A stretch of 64,000 bases of DNA from Leptasterias polaris. Lineage: Eukaryota; Echinodermata; Asteroidea; Forcipulatida; Asteriidae. Below are positions 41,801 to 52,630 of the stretch, one piece after another. Position 1 is the first letter of the stretch, and every line of letters begins with the position of its first letter. A program made the position numbers and the translations under genes. A model generated the notes under the pieces. That model had not been told where the DNA came from, made no database searches, and saw nothing but the letters and a program-made list of their open reading frames with translations. The stretch is taken from the NCBI GenBank assembly GCA_037783415.1, contig JAZGTN010000009.1, positions 6,758,001-6,822,000 of the forward strand, written 5' to 3'.

Positions 41801-44800
41801 ATGCATGATGACATTGCGATTCAGCCGCAGCCAATTCTGACACCGTCTCGGTCTTTTTGTAAGCTTGGCACCTTGAGGTAGCATTCAAAACTTGCATATG
41901 TTATCCACCTGTGAATTAATTGGATTCGTCTTCTGTTTGAAATTTGTCAGCATCCTGTGGTATTTTCCCCTATCCTGAGGCCTACACTACACCGGTCATG
42001 GTTTCAGTTCTGTGCAAAACATTTCCAAAATTACATTTAACAATTTGCTTGAAAATCTGTTATAGATTGGATTATCAAGATGGAGAGCTTGTTTACTCTT
42101 GGTGGGGCTGGATGTACCTTTTATGTTCGAGCAATATTGTTTTATTGATGTACTTATTCATGTTGTTTTGTTTACATTTGTTCTTGTTAAATGTACCGAG
42201 ACTCTCTGATACGTCATCGCACTATTGTGGAAATTGTTCGTTTAATGTTTTGATTGAGTATGTTTGCAATTGCGGTAAAACAACACGAAGTACCGGTGGA
42301 ATGATCACGATGGAAACCAATTTCCCCTCAACGGTAGCTTTACAATAATCTTGCAACACCGATCAATGATGCGCCAATCAAGCCCCCTTTTCACTTTTTG
42401 ATGTTCATGTTGTATAATAAGCATGAGTCTTTGGAATGTTTTTCTTTTGGTTACAGCTGATACTACACGCACATACGTATCGTTCAACAATGATCAGTCG
42501 TTCGGAGAACACACAGCACATCGCAGCGAGCTGCAGACGACACGACGTGGCAGTGGACAAACTGGCGGGAAACATATAACGAGGGAAAAGCGCGGGAAAC
42601 TGACAAGGGGGAAAGCACTGTATAGTGATGTATACAGTTACATACAACGAGCGTCATTTCGTATCATGAAATCATTTGGTTCTCATGCCATGTGAAATAA
42701 GTGGTCGGTGTGTTATCGTCTGTCTTTGGAAACCAGCGAGTGCGAAACATTCGGTCAGTTTGCAAGATTTTGCCTCAAGGGAAATTCACCTGGGAAATTC
42801 ACCTGCCGAGATTCATGGGTGAACGTGTGTACAACCCAAGGCATCTAAAGGTATGACATTCCATCTTCTATTTTATATTCATTTATTCCAACATACTACA
42901 AGATCATATTTTATTTCATCTCCCCCTTGCATCACATCAATCGACTTGGAAAACAAATATACACTGCAGTGGGTGAATTATTGATAAAGAGTATAAATAA
43001 TATTACAAGGCCGTGTAATATTATAACGGGTTTCTAATAATAAAATATCACAACCACTGGTTGTCGAGTGTAAGCTAGCAGCATGACGGGCATCAAGATC
43101 AACCACGGTAAACATCAGGGGTCTGTTTGAAATCAAGGCAGACGACTAATTATCCTGAAGTTCAGAACAGATACCAGTTGTGCTTATTCAGTCATCCTTA
43201 TATAAAAAGGCTGTATTCGAATTGGTGGCTACAGCTATAGACCTTTCTTTTGTTGATAAACAAAGTGCGCCGGTTGGCATAGACGGCCGAATGTTAGCAA
43301 AACATTCGATCGTGTTAAAAAATGTTGTGACCAAATTCAACATTTTCTGTAAAGATTCATGAACGGAAATACCTTCCATGATTGGTTGATTTGTTTCCAA
43401 CAAATTCAACACTATTTTTGAATATTTGTGTAACACTGCTACAAACTGTGGCAATCTGTTTTTGATTTGCAGTTATGGCTTTCCATACTTTTCCAACCTG
43501 GGTTGGCAAAAACTCGGGCTGTGACGTTGCAAAAGCGTTATTGCAAATAGCTCTTCACGCGTGCAAAATTCATCAAAGATGGCGGCCAATGACTTCTATT
43601 GCAATCCATCTATTGTTACGACTATAAGGGTGTCGCTTTAGACCCATTGCACAACGCAGAACGCACATCCGCACATGATGCGCGTCCTTCCATTTTGGGG
43701 GTCAGCTCGTATACATGTGCTGCGCGTTGTGCATGATGACACTGTGATTTTTGGAGACAGCCCAAGACTTCCCAAAACATTAACTTGGAAAATACACCTC
43801 AGAATGTCTTAATGTGTTCAGATGCTTGGGTAAAATCAACCTGTTAACAGTCGACTTTTAGACTAGGTTTTAATCACCAGCGAGAACCCTCGAATCCTCC
43901 AAAGACAGATCGGTGTGGGAAAAAACGACCTATCACATAAATGTCATTGTGCTACTTGAAGTTTTAATTGTGGAAGACACATCTTTATGATGACAGTTCT
44001 TTTAAAAACATGTGTACTTCCCTTGACTACTCCCGGTCCAAATGTTTTAAGTGTCCGAAGATTTAAAATAATAAAATATAAATAAATAAATAACAAGTCT
44101 GTGGGACGTGATTTAAGCGCAAAAGTATTCATAAGTGCAATGAACGTTTTCCACTAATTTGTGTATTGCTATATTGTTATTTTCTATAGCAGAATGCTTT
44201 ATAAAATGTATAATTTGCTACTCAAAAATCAGTTGCTACGCTGCTTAATATTAACTGTATTGAGTTTGCAAAATCATAATCAGTCGAAACATGTTGTTAT
44301 GTAAAATTTCTCGCCGAAATCATTCCCTGCAATGAGTGCCCCTTTCGATTCGAAATGTGAGTCTGATAGACCTTGGTTATGGTACTATGAAAAAAAACGC
44401 TGAAACTCTCGATAAATCTTTAAATGTATTTTAGTCTTTAAAGGTCACCTTCATGAACAAAGGAAAAGAAAGTAATAACACTGCATCTTTATGTATAATT
44501 ACAATTTATGTACGACATCAATCAATACAACTATATGGAAATGGAAATGATGAGTTTAATCTGCCAAGTGCTGGTTTATGAAAACGTTAGCAAACGTCTA
44601 GCCTTCTCTGATGTAGACAAGACCGAAATGTTCATTAAGCATTATTATAAACTATTGAACAAGGTTCTCCAGGTAGACATGTCGCCGTTTTATGACGGTT
44701 TGCTAGCAACTAGAGGCTCCATCTCTTCATAAGTTACCCCGATCAGCTTAATCACATTCATTAAGAACCATCGAATTGTACTTAAATTCCGCGAAAAGAA

Positions 44801-45090
44801 CTAATTAGAAAAAGGGTTCACGTATAAAGACAAAATTACTTGGGATATATTCCAGTATTCCTTTCGGCATGAAAACCGTCTCAACCTGCTCTGTACCCTC
44901 TCCTGGTCCAAACGCTTGCGGAATGAATCAATGGTGCCCTAAAATCTAATTATAACACGTTCTACGGTTGCTTGCCTTTAATACGTCTCCTTTCGATTTT
45001 CTGTGGGTATTGAGCGAGGGGAAAGGCAGGAGGCCAGAAGAAATGCCAAGAGAGTTTTTTTCACATCTGTTTCTGATGATAACGCTCTTC
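38863..45090. other. Unassigned DNA, about 6 kb
   Basis: No exon encoding a recognisable protein. Minor items: an (AAAT)n run at about 39118-39139, a CT run at 41386-41402, an (AAAT)n run at about 44080-44092, and the GC-richer promoter-like stretch at 42500-42860. Open frames up to 134 codons (41944) are present but lack domain or splice support. Confidence 0.35.
42500..42860 (+). promoter_or_regulatory. GC-richer stretch with two E2F-like sites and a donor-like end
   Basis: GCGGGAAA occurs at 42565 and 42592. Downstream, CATCTAAAG|GTATGA near 42850 resembles a donor. No following exon was found; candidate only. Confidence 0.15.
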
Positions 45091-45094
45091 AGGA

Positions 45095-45650
45095 GATTTA
45101 CTTATTTCTCAAAAACTATTGCATTTCAAGCACAAATATTTCAAAAGGGGTTTTCCCTCCATGACCATCTTTATCCCGTGTAAGCTGTGTTCAAATCTGC
45201 GAACATTAACATTTGTTTACTCTTTACCAGTGTTATGCACACCCTTTAAAAAAATGAAATCATTAACAAATCCTGAGAAACTCTTACGCCCCTGCCATTA
45301 TCTTAGTCCTTCTGGTTTGCTCTCCCATTCAAATGGGTGTAAACCCTATCGAGGCTGAGAGGGCTAAATAGTCTGTTCTTATTTGGTGTGATGAATATTC
45401 TTATTCATGACTGTTGTTGTGAGCAGGGGACTAGACTAAGATGATGGCAGGGACGTAAGAGTTTTTCAGGATTTGTTAATGATTTCATGATTTGTTTTAA
45501 GGGTGTGCATAACACTGGTAAAGAGTAAACAGGTGTATATATTCGCAGATTTGAACACAACTAAACACGGTATAAAGATGGTCATGGTGGGAAAGCTCCC
45601 TTTGAAATATTTGTGCTTGAAATCAATAGTTTTTGAGAAAATAAGTAAAA
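45095..45650. repeat. Long inverted repeat built from TTAA-3 halves and another MITE
   Basis: The left arm (about 45100-45312) and right arm (about 45428-45645) are reverse complements. Pairing segments include ACTATTGCATTTCAAGCACA with its inverse near 45600-45635, and ACCAGTGTTATGCACACCCT with its inverse near 45495-45525. Between the TTAA-3 pieces lies a second palindromic module with AACAAATCCTGAGAAACTCT facing AGAGTTTTTCAGGATTTGTT. Confidence 0.85.
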
Positions 45651-45849
45651 CAATTAGTTTTGATCTTGCAAGTCCAAAACTTAATGTTTGGAAACAGTAA
45701 AAGCATTTCAGGTTTTTTCGACTTTTTTTCTCGTGACTCCAATGACCGAGTGAGCTTAAACTTGCACAGGTTTGTTATTTCATGTATATGTTGGGTCACA
45801 TCAAGTGTGGTCTCTGGTCTTTGAAAATTACCAATGTGACACAGGTGCT
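45501..45849. mobile_element. TTAA-3 foldback MITE
   Basis: TTAA at 45497-45500 and 45850-45853. Starts GGGTGTGCATAACACTGG; the right end AATTACCAATGTGACACAGG is diverged. Shares ATGGTCATGGTGGGAAAGCT and TATATGTTGGGTCACATCAA with 18962-19315. Confidence 0.8.
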
Positions 45850-45859
45850 TTAAGTCTCA

Positions 45860-47020
45860 TGCGGTGCCTTGACATTTTCTTGAAAAGGTAAAGCAGACAC
45901 CAAAGAGAGAAATAAACAGTCCGTGCTGTGTACAAAACCTGTATAGGTTTGTATTTCTAGTGATGTTCGGAGTCTGTAACATAAATTGTAACATCTGGGA
46001 GTTTCCGGGTCTAGCTCGCTGTATTAATATACTTTGGAATAGACCGTCATGATAGTCAGCCATTTTGTTTTACTTCCATCTATGCCGATGTAAATATTTT
46101 GATCCCTTTTCTGAGATGAAAATTATAGCTGTTAGGCCTATTATCAGTAAGAACAGATGGAACACGACAGGAATAGCTAAGCATGAAATAAATTGCCTGG
46201 TAAGCATGTATGGCTGTCCACGTGTAAGGAAGAATCATTTACTGATGCCGGTACTTCGTTGACTTAAAATAAATATGTATCACTTGTTTGACTGACAAGG
46301 GTAATGTTGTAATTTTATTCGATTATTTCAAGCAAATCGAGCGCATTATTCGGTGGGATTCGGAAACACGTGACTCAAAACACAAGCCACGCGTGTAATG
46401 TTCCTTACAAAATGCAGGCTATGGGAATATTTATGTGTGTTATTTATGTTGGAAGGAACGGAACCATGAGTTCTGTCAAGTAAATTTTATGTTGATGCTG
46501 TATACCGTGTTGCAACGCTCTTCCGTGCAATCAACCATTGAATGGCTTGTTTGGAATTATAACAACATGACGGGTTCAGTGTTGACAAAACACTGTAGTG
46601 CAGGCCTGTGACGAAACACTGTAAATTATTTTTTACACTTGGTATTTTCTGAGACTCGCGAAGATACATTAAATACTGTCAGAGCGATGTAGGTGAGATT
46701 CCACCGACGGCCTCTCTTGATTATACATTTTACAATTAAAATCTAATTTACAATCTGACACCCCTTTAAAAACTGCAACACAAAGAGTTTTTTCATTGCT
46801 CAGGGTTCCTCATTTAGGCTTCGTGTGTGTTAAAATGGCTTCAAGGTGACTTATGAAGCCGTAGCCATAGCATGTAACCGCAATCAGAGAGGCTGGCTCA
46901 ATGCGACATCTATTGCATGATGAATCCAAGGTGGATTTCACACGTCATGCTTCGTCATCCGTTCAGCTCTTGCGCCTTTACAAAACCAAATCTAGGGACT
47001 CCACCGTAATGACTTTCGGT
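45860..47020. other. Unassigned DNA
   Basis: No gene or known repeat family recognised. Confidence 0.4.
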
Positions 47021-47021
47021 T

Positions 47022-47575
47022 AAAGGTAGGGTTAGCAGTGTTTTTTTCTTCTACGTAACACTAAGTTTAGGGCAAAATTATCGAGAAAGATATAATAAAA
47101 GTCACCTCTGAAACTTTCAGCTTTAATTCTTATTAGCTGCACGCTGTTTAATTTATTCTATTTTCTATGTTAATGTATGTTGATTAGAGAGCAATAAAAT
47201 GTAATCCCCGAAAAAAAGAAAGCAAAAAGTTTCAGCTTAATGCAGTGTCTTCTTTCTGAGAAAACAGCAAACAACTGTCACTGTATTTTCACATAAACGT
47301 CGATTCTATCTACGTTTAGCCTGGAGTGACAGCGGGTACCAACCGCATCTCTGGCCGTAGCATTCCCGGACGGACACCAACTCTCAGAAATATGAAATTT
47401 CTGCAAGAAAAATTTCTCAGATTCAATTGGGAAAATAATTATCCACACCATAACACTTCGAAGGAAATCTTTCTCAAAATATTCTATAGTATCAATAGCT
47501 GCAGTGCTTTTCAACAAGTAAGTTTTTATGGTCTTTAATTTTTGCAGTTCTTACAAAAGCATGACCCTACATTTG
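47022..47575. mobile_element. Decayed TTAA-2 MITE with insert
   Basis: Left TTAAAGGTAGGGTTAGCAG. The right arm has CACTTCGAAGGAAATCTTTC, ATAGTATCAATAGCTGCAGT and AACAAGTAAGTTTTTATGGT, typical of TTAA-2. The middle holds unrelated sequence. Confidence 0.6.
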
Positions 47576-47859
47576 TGGGTATTTCTATTTGTTATCGTTT
47601 TACGGCCTCTGGTTTTTTTATTTTGCATTATTCCATTTTTCTAAAAGGAGCGCCAGAGTGGCGAACAAGACAATACAAGCCATCAGGTCGTTAACTGTTT
47701 CATTTAAAAACCATTGTTGGTGCTAATGAACAGTTGTCTATAACGATAACATTTTTGACACAATATGACTAATATGCTCCAGTAGCTAAAAGAACAATTC
47801 AATTCAATTTAAATCACCAATTATTTCATATTATTCCATACACTTTGTGTGATCCCTGG

Positions 47860-48058
47860 CTACACGGCAGCTAGCGGTTGTATGGCTTCTGACTGACACC
47901 CCCGAAGAAAGATATTGACAAATTAGGGCTAGATAGCTCAGTTGGTGGAGCACCGGTACATTACGGGAGGTCGTTGGTTCAAATCCCGCTCATAGTCACC
48001 TTTTCTTTGTTCAACCCCAAAATCATTTAAAATTTACCTTGTGGTTTATCACTTGATA
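47860..48058 (+). repeat. SINE-C with upstream module
   Basis: TACACGGCAGCTAGCGGTTG and GACTGACACCCCCGAAGAAA precede the head AGATAGCTCAGTTGGTGGAG, B box GGTTCAAATCCC, TTTCTTTGTTCAACCCCAAA and the tail CTTGTGGTTTATCACTTGAT. This uninterrupted copy shows what was split at 10880-11320. A short CAATTCAATTCAATTT near 47797 is a LINE-tail-like remnant. Confidence 0.8.
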
Positions 48059-48060
48059 AA

Positions 48061-48440
48061 ATGTAATGACACGAATAACGTGTATTACTTGTTACTTTAA
48101 GAGTAACAATTGTATTTGTGTCAGATCCTCATACAAATTTTGGTTGACCTCTTTATGTTGGATTCTGTCTGACCCTTCTGTCTGTACCCCATTCCTACAT
48201 CTTCCCCCATTAATCTCTCTAGCTTACTTCCCTGATAGTGTATTTAAGAGGCACATGACTCCTTACCCATCGATCTCTGTACATAGTGGATAACTTTGCA
48301 CACATTTATACGAACCAGGCCGGTTGTGAGAGCAGGTGTTTCGGTGACATCCTTGTCATAAAATGTAATGTATGTTGTAGGTTGGAACGTGATGGATGAA
48401 TTGACTAATTTATAATAACGCTTTGGTGTTCATTTAACAT
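48061..48440. other. Unassigned DNA
   Basis: Contains an old LINE-like C-terminal trace (TGTGTCAGATCCTCATACAA region) but nothing that can be assigned firmly. Confidence 0.25.
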
Positions 48441-48446
48441 TTTTAA

Positions 48447-49178
48447 AGGCAGGGGTACACTTTTGGTAACTACTCTTCCAATTAAAGGCACTAAACATGT
48501 TTGGTAATTACCCAAAATATATATTAGCATAAAAACTTACTTGGTAACGAGCAACGGAGAGCTGTTGATAGTATAACACATTTTGAGAAACGACTCCCTC
48601 TGAAGTAACGTAGTTTTTGAGAAAGAGGTAATTTCTCACTAAAATATTTGAATCTGAAAAAGACTTCAGGCCTGAAGCCTTTTTCAGGCATCTGAAAGCA
48701 CACAAATTTGTGCAACAAGGGTGTTTTTTCTTTCATTATTTTCTTGCAACTTCGATGACCAATTGAGCCCAAATTTTCACAGGTTTGTTATTTTATGCAT
48801 ATGTTGGAATACACCAAGTGAGAATACTGGTCTTTGACAATTACCAAACGTGTCCAGTGCCTTTAGTAACCATAAAAACTTATTTGGTATGGAGCACTAA
48901 GAGCTGTTGATAGTATGAAACACTATGAGAAACGACTACATTTGAAGTAGAGTGGTTTTAGAGAAAGAGGTATTTTTCACCAAAACAATTTGAATCTGAG
49001 AAAGGCTTCATGCATTGCATCTGAAAGCACACAATTCTATGCAACAAGGCTGTTTTTTCTTTCATTATTTTCTTGCAGTTTCAATATCCAATTTTTCAAA
49101 GGGTTGTTATTATAATTTATGCATAGGTTGGGATTCACCAAGTGACTTGTCTTTGACAATTACCATAAGTTTACCATG
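48447..49178. mobile_element. TTAA-1b MITE interrupted by a TTAA-1 MITE
   Basis: Starts TTAA then AGGCAGGGGTACACTTTTGG. After 35 bp its sequence is broken at TTAA (48482) by the element 48486-48862. It resumes with AGTAACCATAAAAACTTATT and ends TTGACAATTACCATAAGTTT near 49178. Confidence 0.8.
48486..48862. mobile_element. TTAA-1 MITE, nested copy
   Basis: AGGCACTAAACATGTTTGGT and ACCAAACGTGTCCAGTGCCT, with TTAA at the left and TTAG at the right. Close to the copies at 24.7-26.0 kb but with a longer centre (AAAGACTTCAGGCCTGAAGC). Confidence 0.9.
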
Positions 49179-49381
49179 CAAAATTTGTACTTTAATTGGA
49201 TGATTATAGTCAGAATTTTTAGTGATAAATCCCTTATTTTTATGGGGTGGAATTCATGTTTTCACTCTAAAATTGTGCTGTTGTCAGATTACACCTTACA
49301 AATTTACCAAGTCAAACAATCTCGTCATGGTCATACAAACGAACCGTATACAAGTTGAAGAGGAATAGTGACAAAACTGAA

Positions 49382-49657
49382 TGTATACAGCAATCCTTCA
49401 CCGATCTTGAACTCTTGGTGGCAGCAGATATGCCTCCATTACTGCGGTGTACCTGGGTGGTACTGCGCTGCCTAGCGACTGGTATAAGGTTTGGGCTACA
49501 CGGCGATCATTTGATCAGTCGCGGGTTATTGGACTTTCACTTTGCAAATCGCTAAAACCCGTCGCTAGGCAGCGCAGTACCACCCAGGTACCACCGCAAT
49601 AATGGCGGTATCTGCTGCCACCAAGAGTTCAAGATCGGTGAAGGATTGCTGTATACA
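49382..49657. mobile_element. Foldback element with arms of about 98 bp
   Basis: Left arm TGTATACAGCAATCCTTCAC to GTACTGCGCTGCCTAGCGAC (49382-49479); right arm GTCGCTAGGCAGCGCAGTAC to AAGGATTGCTGTATACA (49561-49657). Only a few mismatches separate the arms and the loop is about 81 bp. No transposase or known family. Confidence 0.92.
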
Positions 49658-49719
49658 CAGTGATATTTTCGTGAGAGTTGGGTTTTGGAGTGAAAATGGA
49701 GATTGGGAAGATTGCATTT

Positions 49720-50046
49720 AAACTTACTTGGAAATAAGCACTGTAGCTGTTAATAATGTTTATCATTTTGAGAAACGATTCCTTTCTGTGAAATTGTTTT
49801 AGATGAAAGGGTTCAGAAAATTGTCAATCTGAGAAACGTTTTGTGTATGAAACGTTTCTCAGATTGTATCTTCAAATTTCGGATTTAAGCCTATTCTTCC
49901 TGCGTAGACATAAACCGCCCCATATTTTCGGCGATATCTCAAAAACCATACCACCTTTTGAAATGGAATTGCCACAGGCTAATTTTATTGTATACATTTC
50001 TAAATTTATATAATTTTCTAAAAGCCATAGGTATATTTTGCTTTTG
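49720..50046 (-). mobile_element. TTAA-2 MITE, minus orientation
   Basis: AAACTTACTTGGAAATAAGC, an inverted GAGAAACGTTTTGTGTATGA stem, GCGATATCTCAAAAACCATA and the end AGCCATAGGTATATTTTGC match TTAA-2 in reverse. The left terminus is lost. Confidence 0.75.
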
Positions 50047-50502
50047 AGCCCGTCTTGAGTCCTTGCCTGTGATACCTGAATCCCTTTTTAGCTCAGACTG
50101 GTCCGTTAAACTGACCCCCACTTGGTGATAATGATCTAATCAATTCCTGGTCACAATCAACCATCCTGTTTTTCGAAATAATGTAACCATACATAGGTTC
50201 AAGGGGCAAAACTATAGACTGAACCCCTTTTTGTACAAATGAGAAAAGTATTGAGTACTGCATCTGCAGACAGGGTATAGGCTATGACAAAAATGGCGAC
50301 AGCAGGAAGCATTGTGTAAATGAAAACATTTAATAACACAGCGTAGACAAAATCAAGCAATGAGCCCTCTGAGATTTTTCGTTAAGGTTGTTTTGGTAAA
50401 GAGTCTCCAGATGTGCGTTTGTTTGACTTTTGTTTTTACACAGCGAGCACAGACTGGTTAATTCATACCCGTTACTGCTCCGAGCTATTAACGATAGCTT
50501 AA

Positions 50503-51058
50503 AGGCAAAATATACTTTCGGTTTTTGGATCCGTTCGATTGTAATGTGGATATGTATTATAAAACGAACCTATATGAAAACTTCATTTCAAAAGGTGGTG
50601 GCGTTTTTGAAATATTGCCGAAAATCCGGAGTGAATATGTCCACGGAGGAAGAAGAATCACTCATAATAGACCTAATGCACATGACGTCATTTGTGTAGG
50701 GCGCCCTCTGCGAGAGGTCAAAATGAGGTATCTCATTGGCTGATAATGTGCGCCAGGCGTACATAGCTGCGCGTTTTCCATTGTTTCGTCGTAGTTTTAC
50801 CTCTGATGGCGGCTTTATGACGTCAATGCATAAGGTCTATATAGGAACACACAATCTGAGAAACGTTTCTAACAGTAACGTTTCTCAGATTCAAATTTTT
50901 GGAGATAAAAACTTATATCTTTTTCAACAACCACATTCTTCGAAGTGAAATGATTTTCAAAATGCTTCATACTATCGGGAGCTGCTGTATTTCTAATCAA
51001 GTAAGTTTTTCTTGCCATTAATTGTAAGAGTGATTACCAAACGTATATCCTTCTCTAG
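50503..51058. mobile_element. TTAA-2 MITE carrying a nested MITE
   Basis: TTAA at 50499-50502, then AGGCAAAATATACTTTCGG. The right arm AAGTGATTACCAAACGTATA ends near 51058. The stem GAGAAACGTTTCTAACAGTA is typical. The family sequence is broken at about 50667 and resumes at about 50841. Confidence 0.82.
50667..50840. mobile_element. MITE with CRE-like TGACGTCA in both arms
   Basis: ATAGACCTAATGCACATGAC/GTCA on the left faces TGACGTCAATGCATAAGGTC/TAT on the right. Each arm thus carries TGACGTCA. The interior contains CTCATTGGCTGA (inverted CCAAT) and GCGCCC-rich parts. Confidence 0.85.
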
Positions 51059-51059
51059 G

Positions 51060-51995
51060 GCGGTGGCAGTTATTCCATGCACACCTTTAGTTGTACCGTA
51101 TAGGCGTCTAGTCTCCATACACAACACGCAATTGACCTTGGACGATCTTGAGTTAACTAAGAGCATAATAAGTGTAAACAAATAAATAAAATAATAACAA
51201 AAAATATATAAATATTGATAGAAAAAGTCGATGAAGTTCATCGCGATCAACCTACGGTTGCCACCAAATTTACTGTAAAAGGTATATTTTATACAATGCT
51301 ATGTTCTATAGGCTGCATTTCTAAACTATTATACCTAAGAGAAGACTCATTTCATTTGTTTTATAGGTATAAATAAGTGAACTTCGACGCACAACACAAA
51401 TTTTAAGATATTCATCAGACTCTAAGTCAACATTTGAACAAAATGGTTTTTAAATTAAATATAATTACACAGTAAATTGAAAAACTACACAGGACCGCCG
51501 GTCTTGAATTTATTGGCCCGAGTGCTACTGGCCTCGGGCCTGTATGCCGTCTAGTGTAAATGTCGAGCTTTGACTGCGTATACAGAGAAGGAACTCATGG
51601 TGATCGGTACGAGTACCAACTTTATCCCCAAATCATTACATTAAAATCGTCGATTTTATTTTCTGCACAACACTGTACCCGTCTTTAAGTACCAATTATA
51701 GATTTTTTTGAAAGCTCCATCTCCTTGTAAACCTCCTTCCCGTCCATGCACATTTTGCTGTCGATCGTTCCCTAAGTATCAAACAAGGTTGTTAGATGTG
51801 GGTTAAGTACCGTTCCTTCCATGCGAATACGAACCAAGCATAAAAGAACCCCCTCACTTAAAGACACGATTAAAAATTCAAGTAACTTATAAATCGAACG
51901 TTCCAGCTCGTTGAAGTGTTTCCTGTTGTTTGCTGGGTGGCATTAGCTTTGAGCTGACGTATAGCAGTACTCAGATGGTGAAATGTGTATTTATA
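51060..51995. other. Unassigned AT-rich DNA
   Basis: No gene or known repeat family recognised. Confidence 0.4.
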
Positions 51996-52630
51996 TCTGA
52001 TGGACGGAGCAATGATTTACTGCAATATTGTATATGAACTGAGTGGGTTTACATTGGATGGACACAAAATAAATGTTATAAATAGTCACAAAACATGCCA
52101 TAGAATAGACAGATTATACCGCGCAGACAAGTCAATAATGTATGAAGCACTGTGACAGTTCCAACATTCAACACTCTCTTCCAAGTTCAAGTGTTCAGTG
52201 GTAAAATTTAAGTGGTCAATTATTTGTTTTTAGTCTGATGGACAGAGCAATGATTTACCGCAATATTGTATATGAACTGAGTGGGTTAACATTGGATGGA
52301 CACAAAATAAATGTTATAAATAATCACAAAACATGTCATAGAATAGACAGATTAGACCGCACAGACAAGTCAATAATGTAAGAAGCACTGTGACCGTGAC
52401 AACATTCAACACTCTTCCAAGTTCGAGTGTTCAGTGGTAAAATTTAAGTGGTAAATTATTTTAAAAAGTCTGATGGACAGAGCAATGATTTGCTGCAATA
52501 TTGTATATGAACTGAGTGGGTTTACATTGGATAGACACAAAACAAATCATATGCACTGTGGCAGTGACAACATTCAACACTCTCTTCCAAGTTCAAGTGT
52601 TAAATGGTCAAATTAAGTGGTAATTTTTTT
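51996..52630 (+). repeat. Tandem repeat, 235-238 bp unit, 2.6 copies
   Basis: Units start at 51996, 52234 and 52469 with TCTGATGGACRGAGCAATGA and contain TATATGAACTGAGTGGGTTT and CTTCCAAGTTCAAGTGT. The third unit has an internal deletion after GGATAGACACAAAACAAAT. A strong stop-rich reading argues against coding. Confidence 0.93.

Noticed and set aside
41944..42348. 134-codon open frame with hydrophobic stretch
   Set aside because: No homology I recognise, no splice context, and the composition is that of AT-rich noncoding DNA.
49355..49555. 66-codon open frame
   Set aside because: Lies in the foldback element at 49382-49657 and stops in the loop/right arm.
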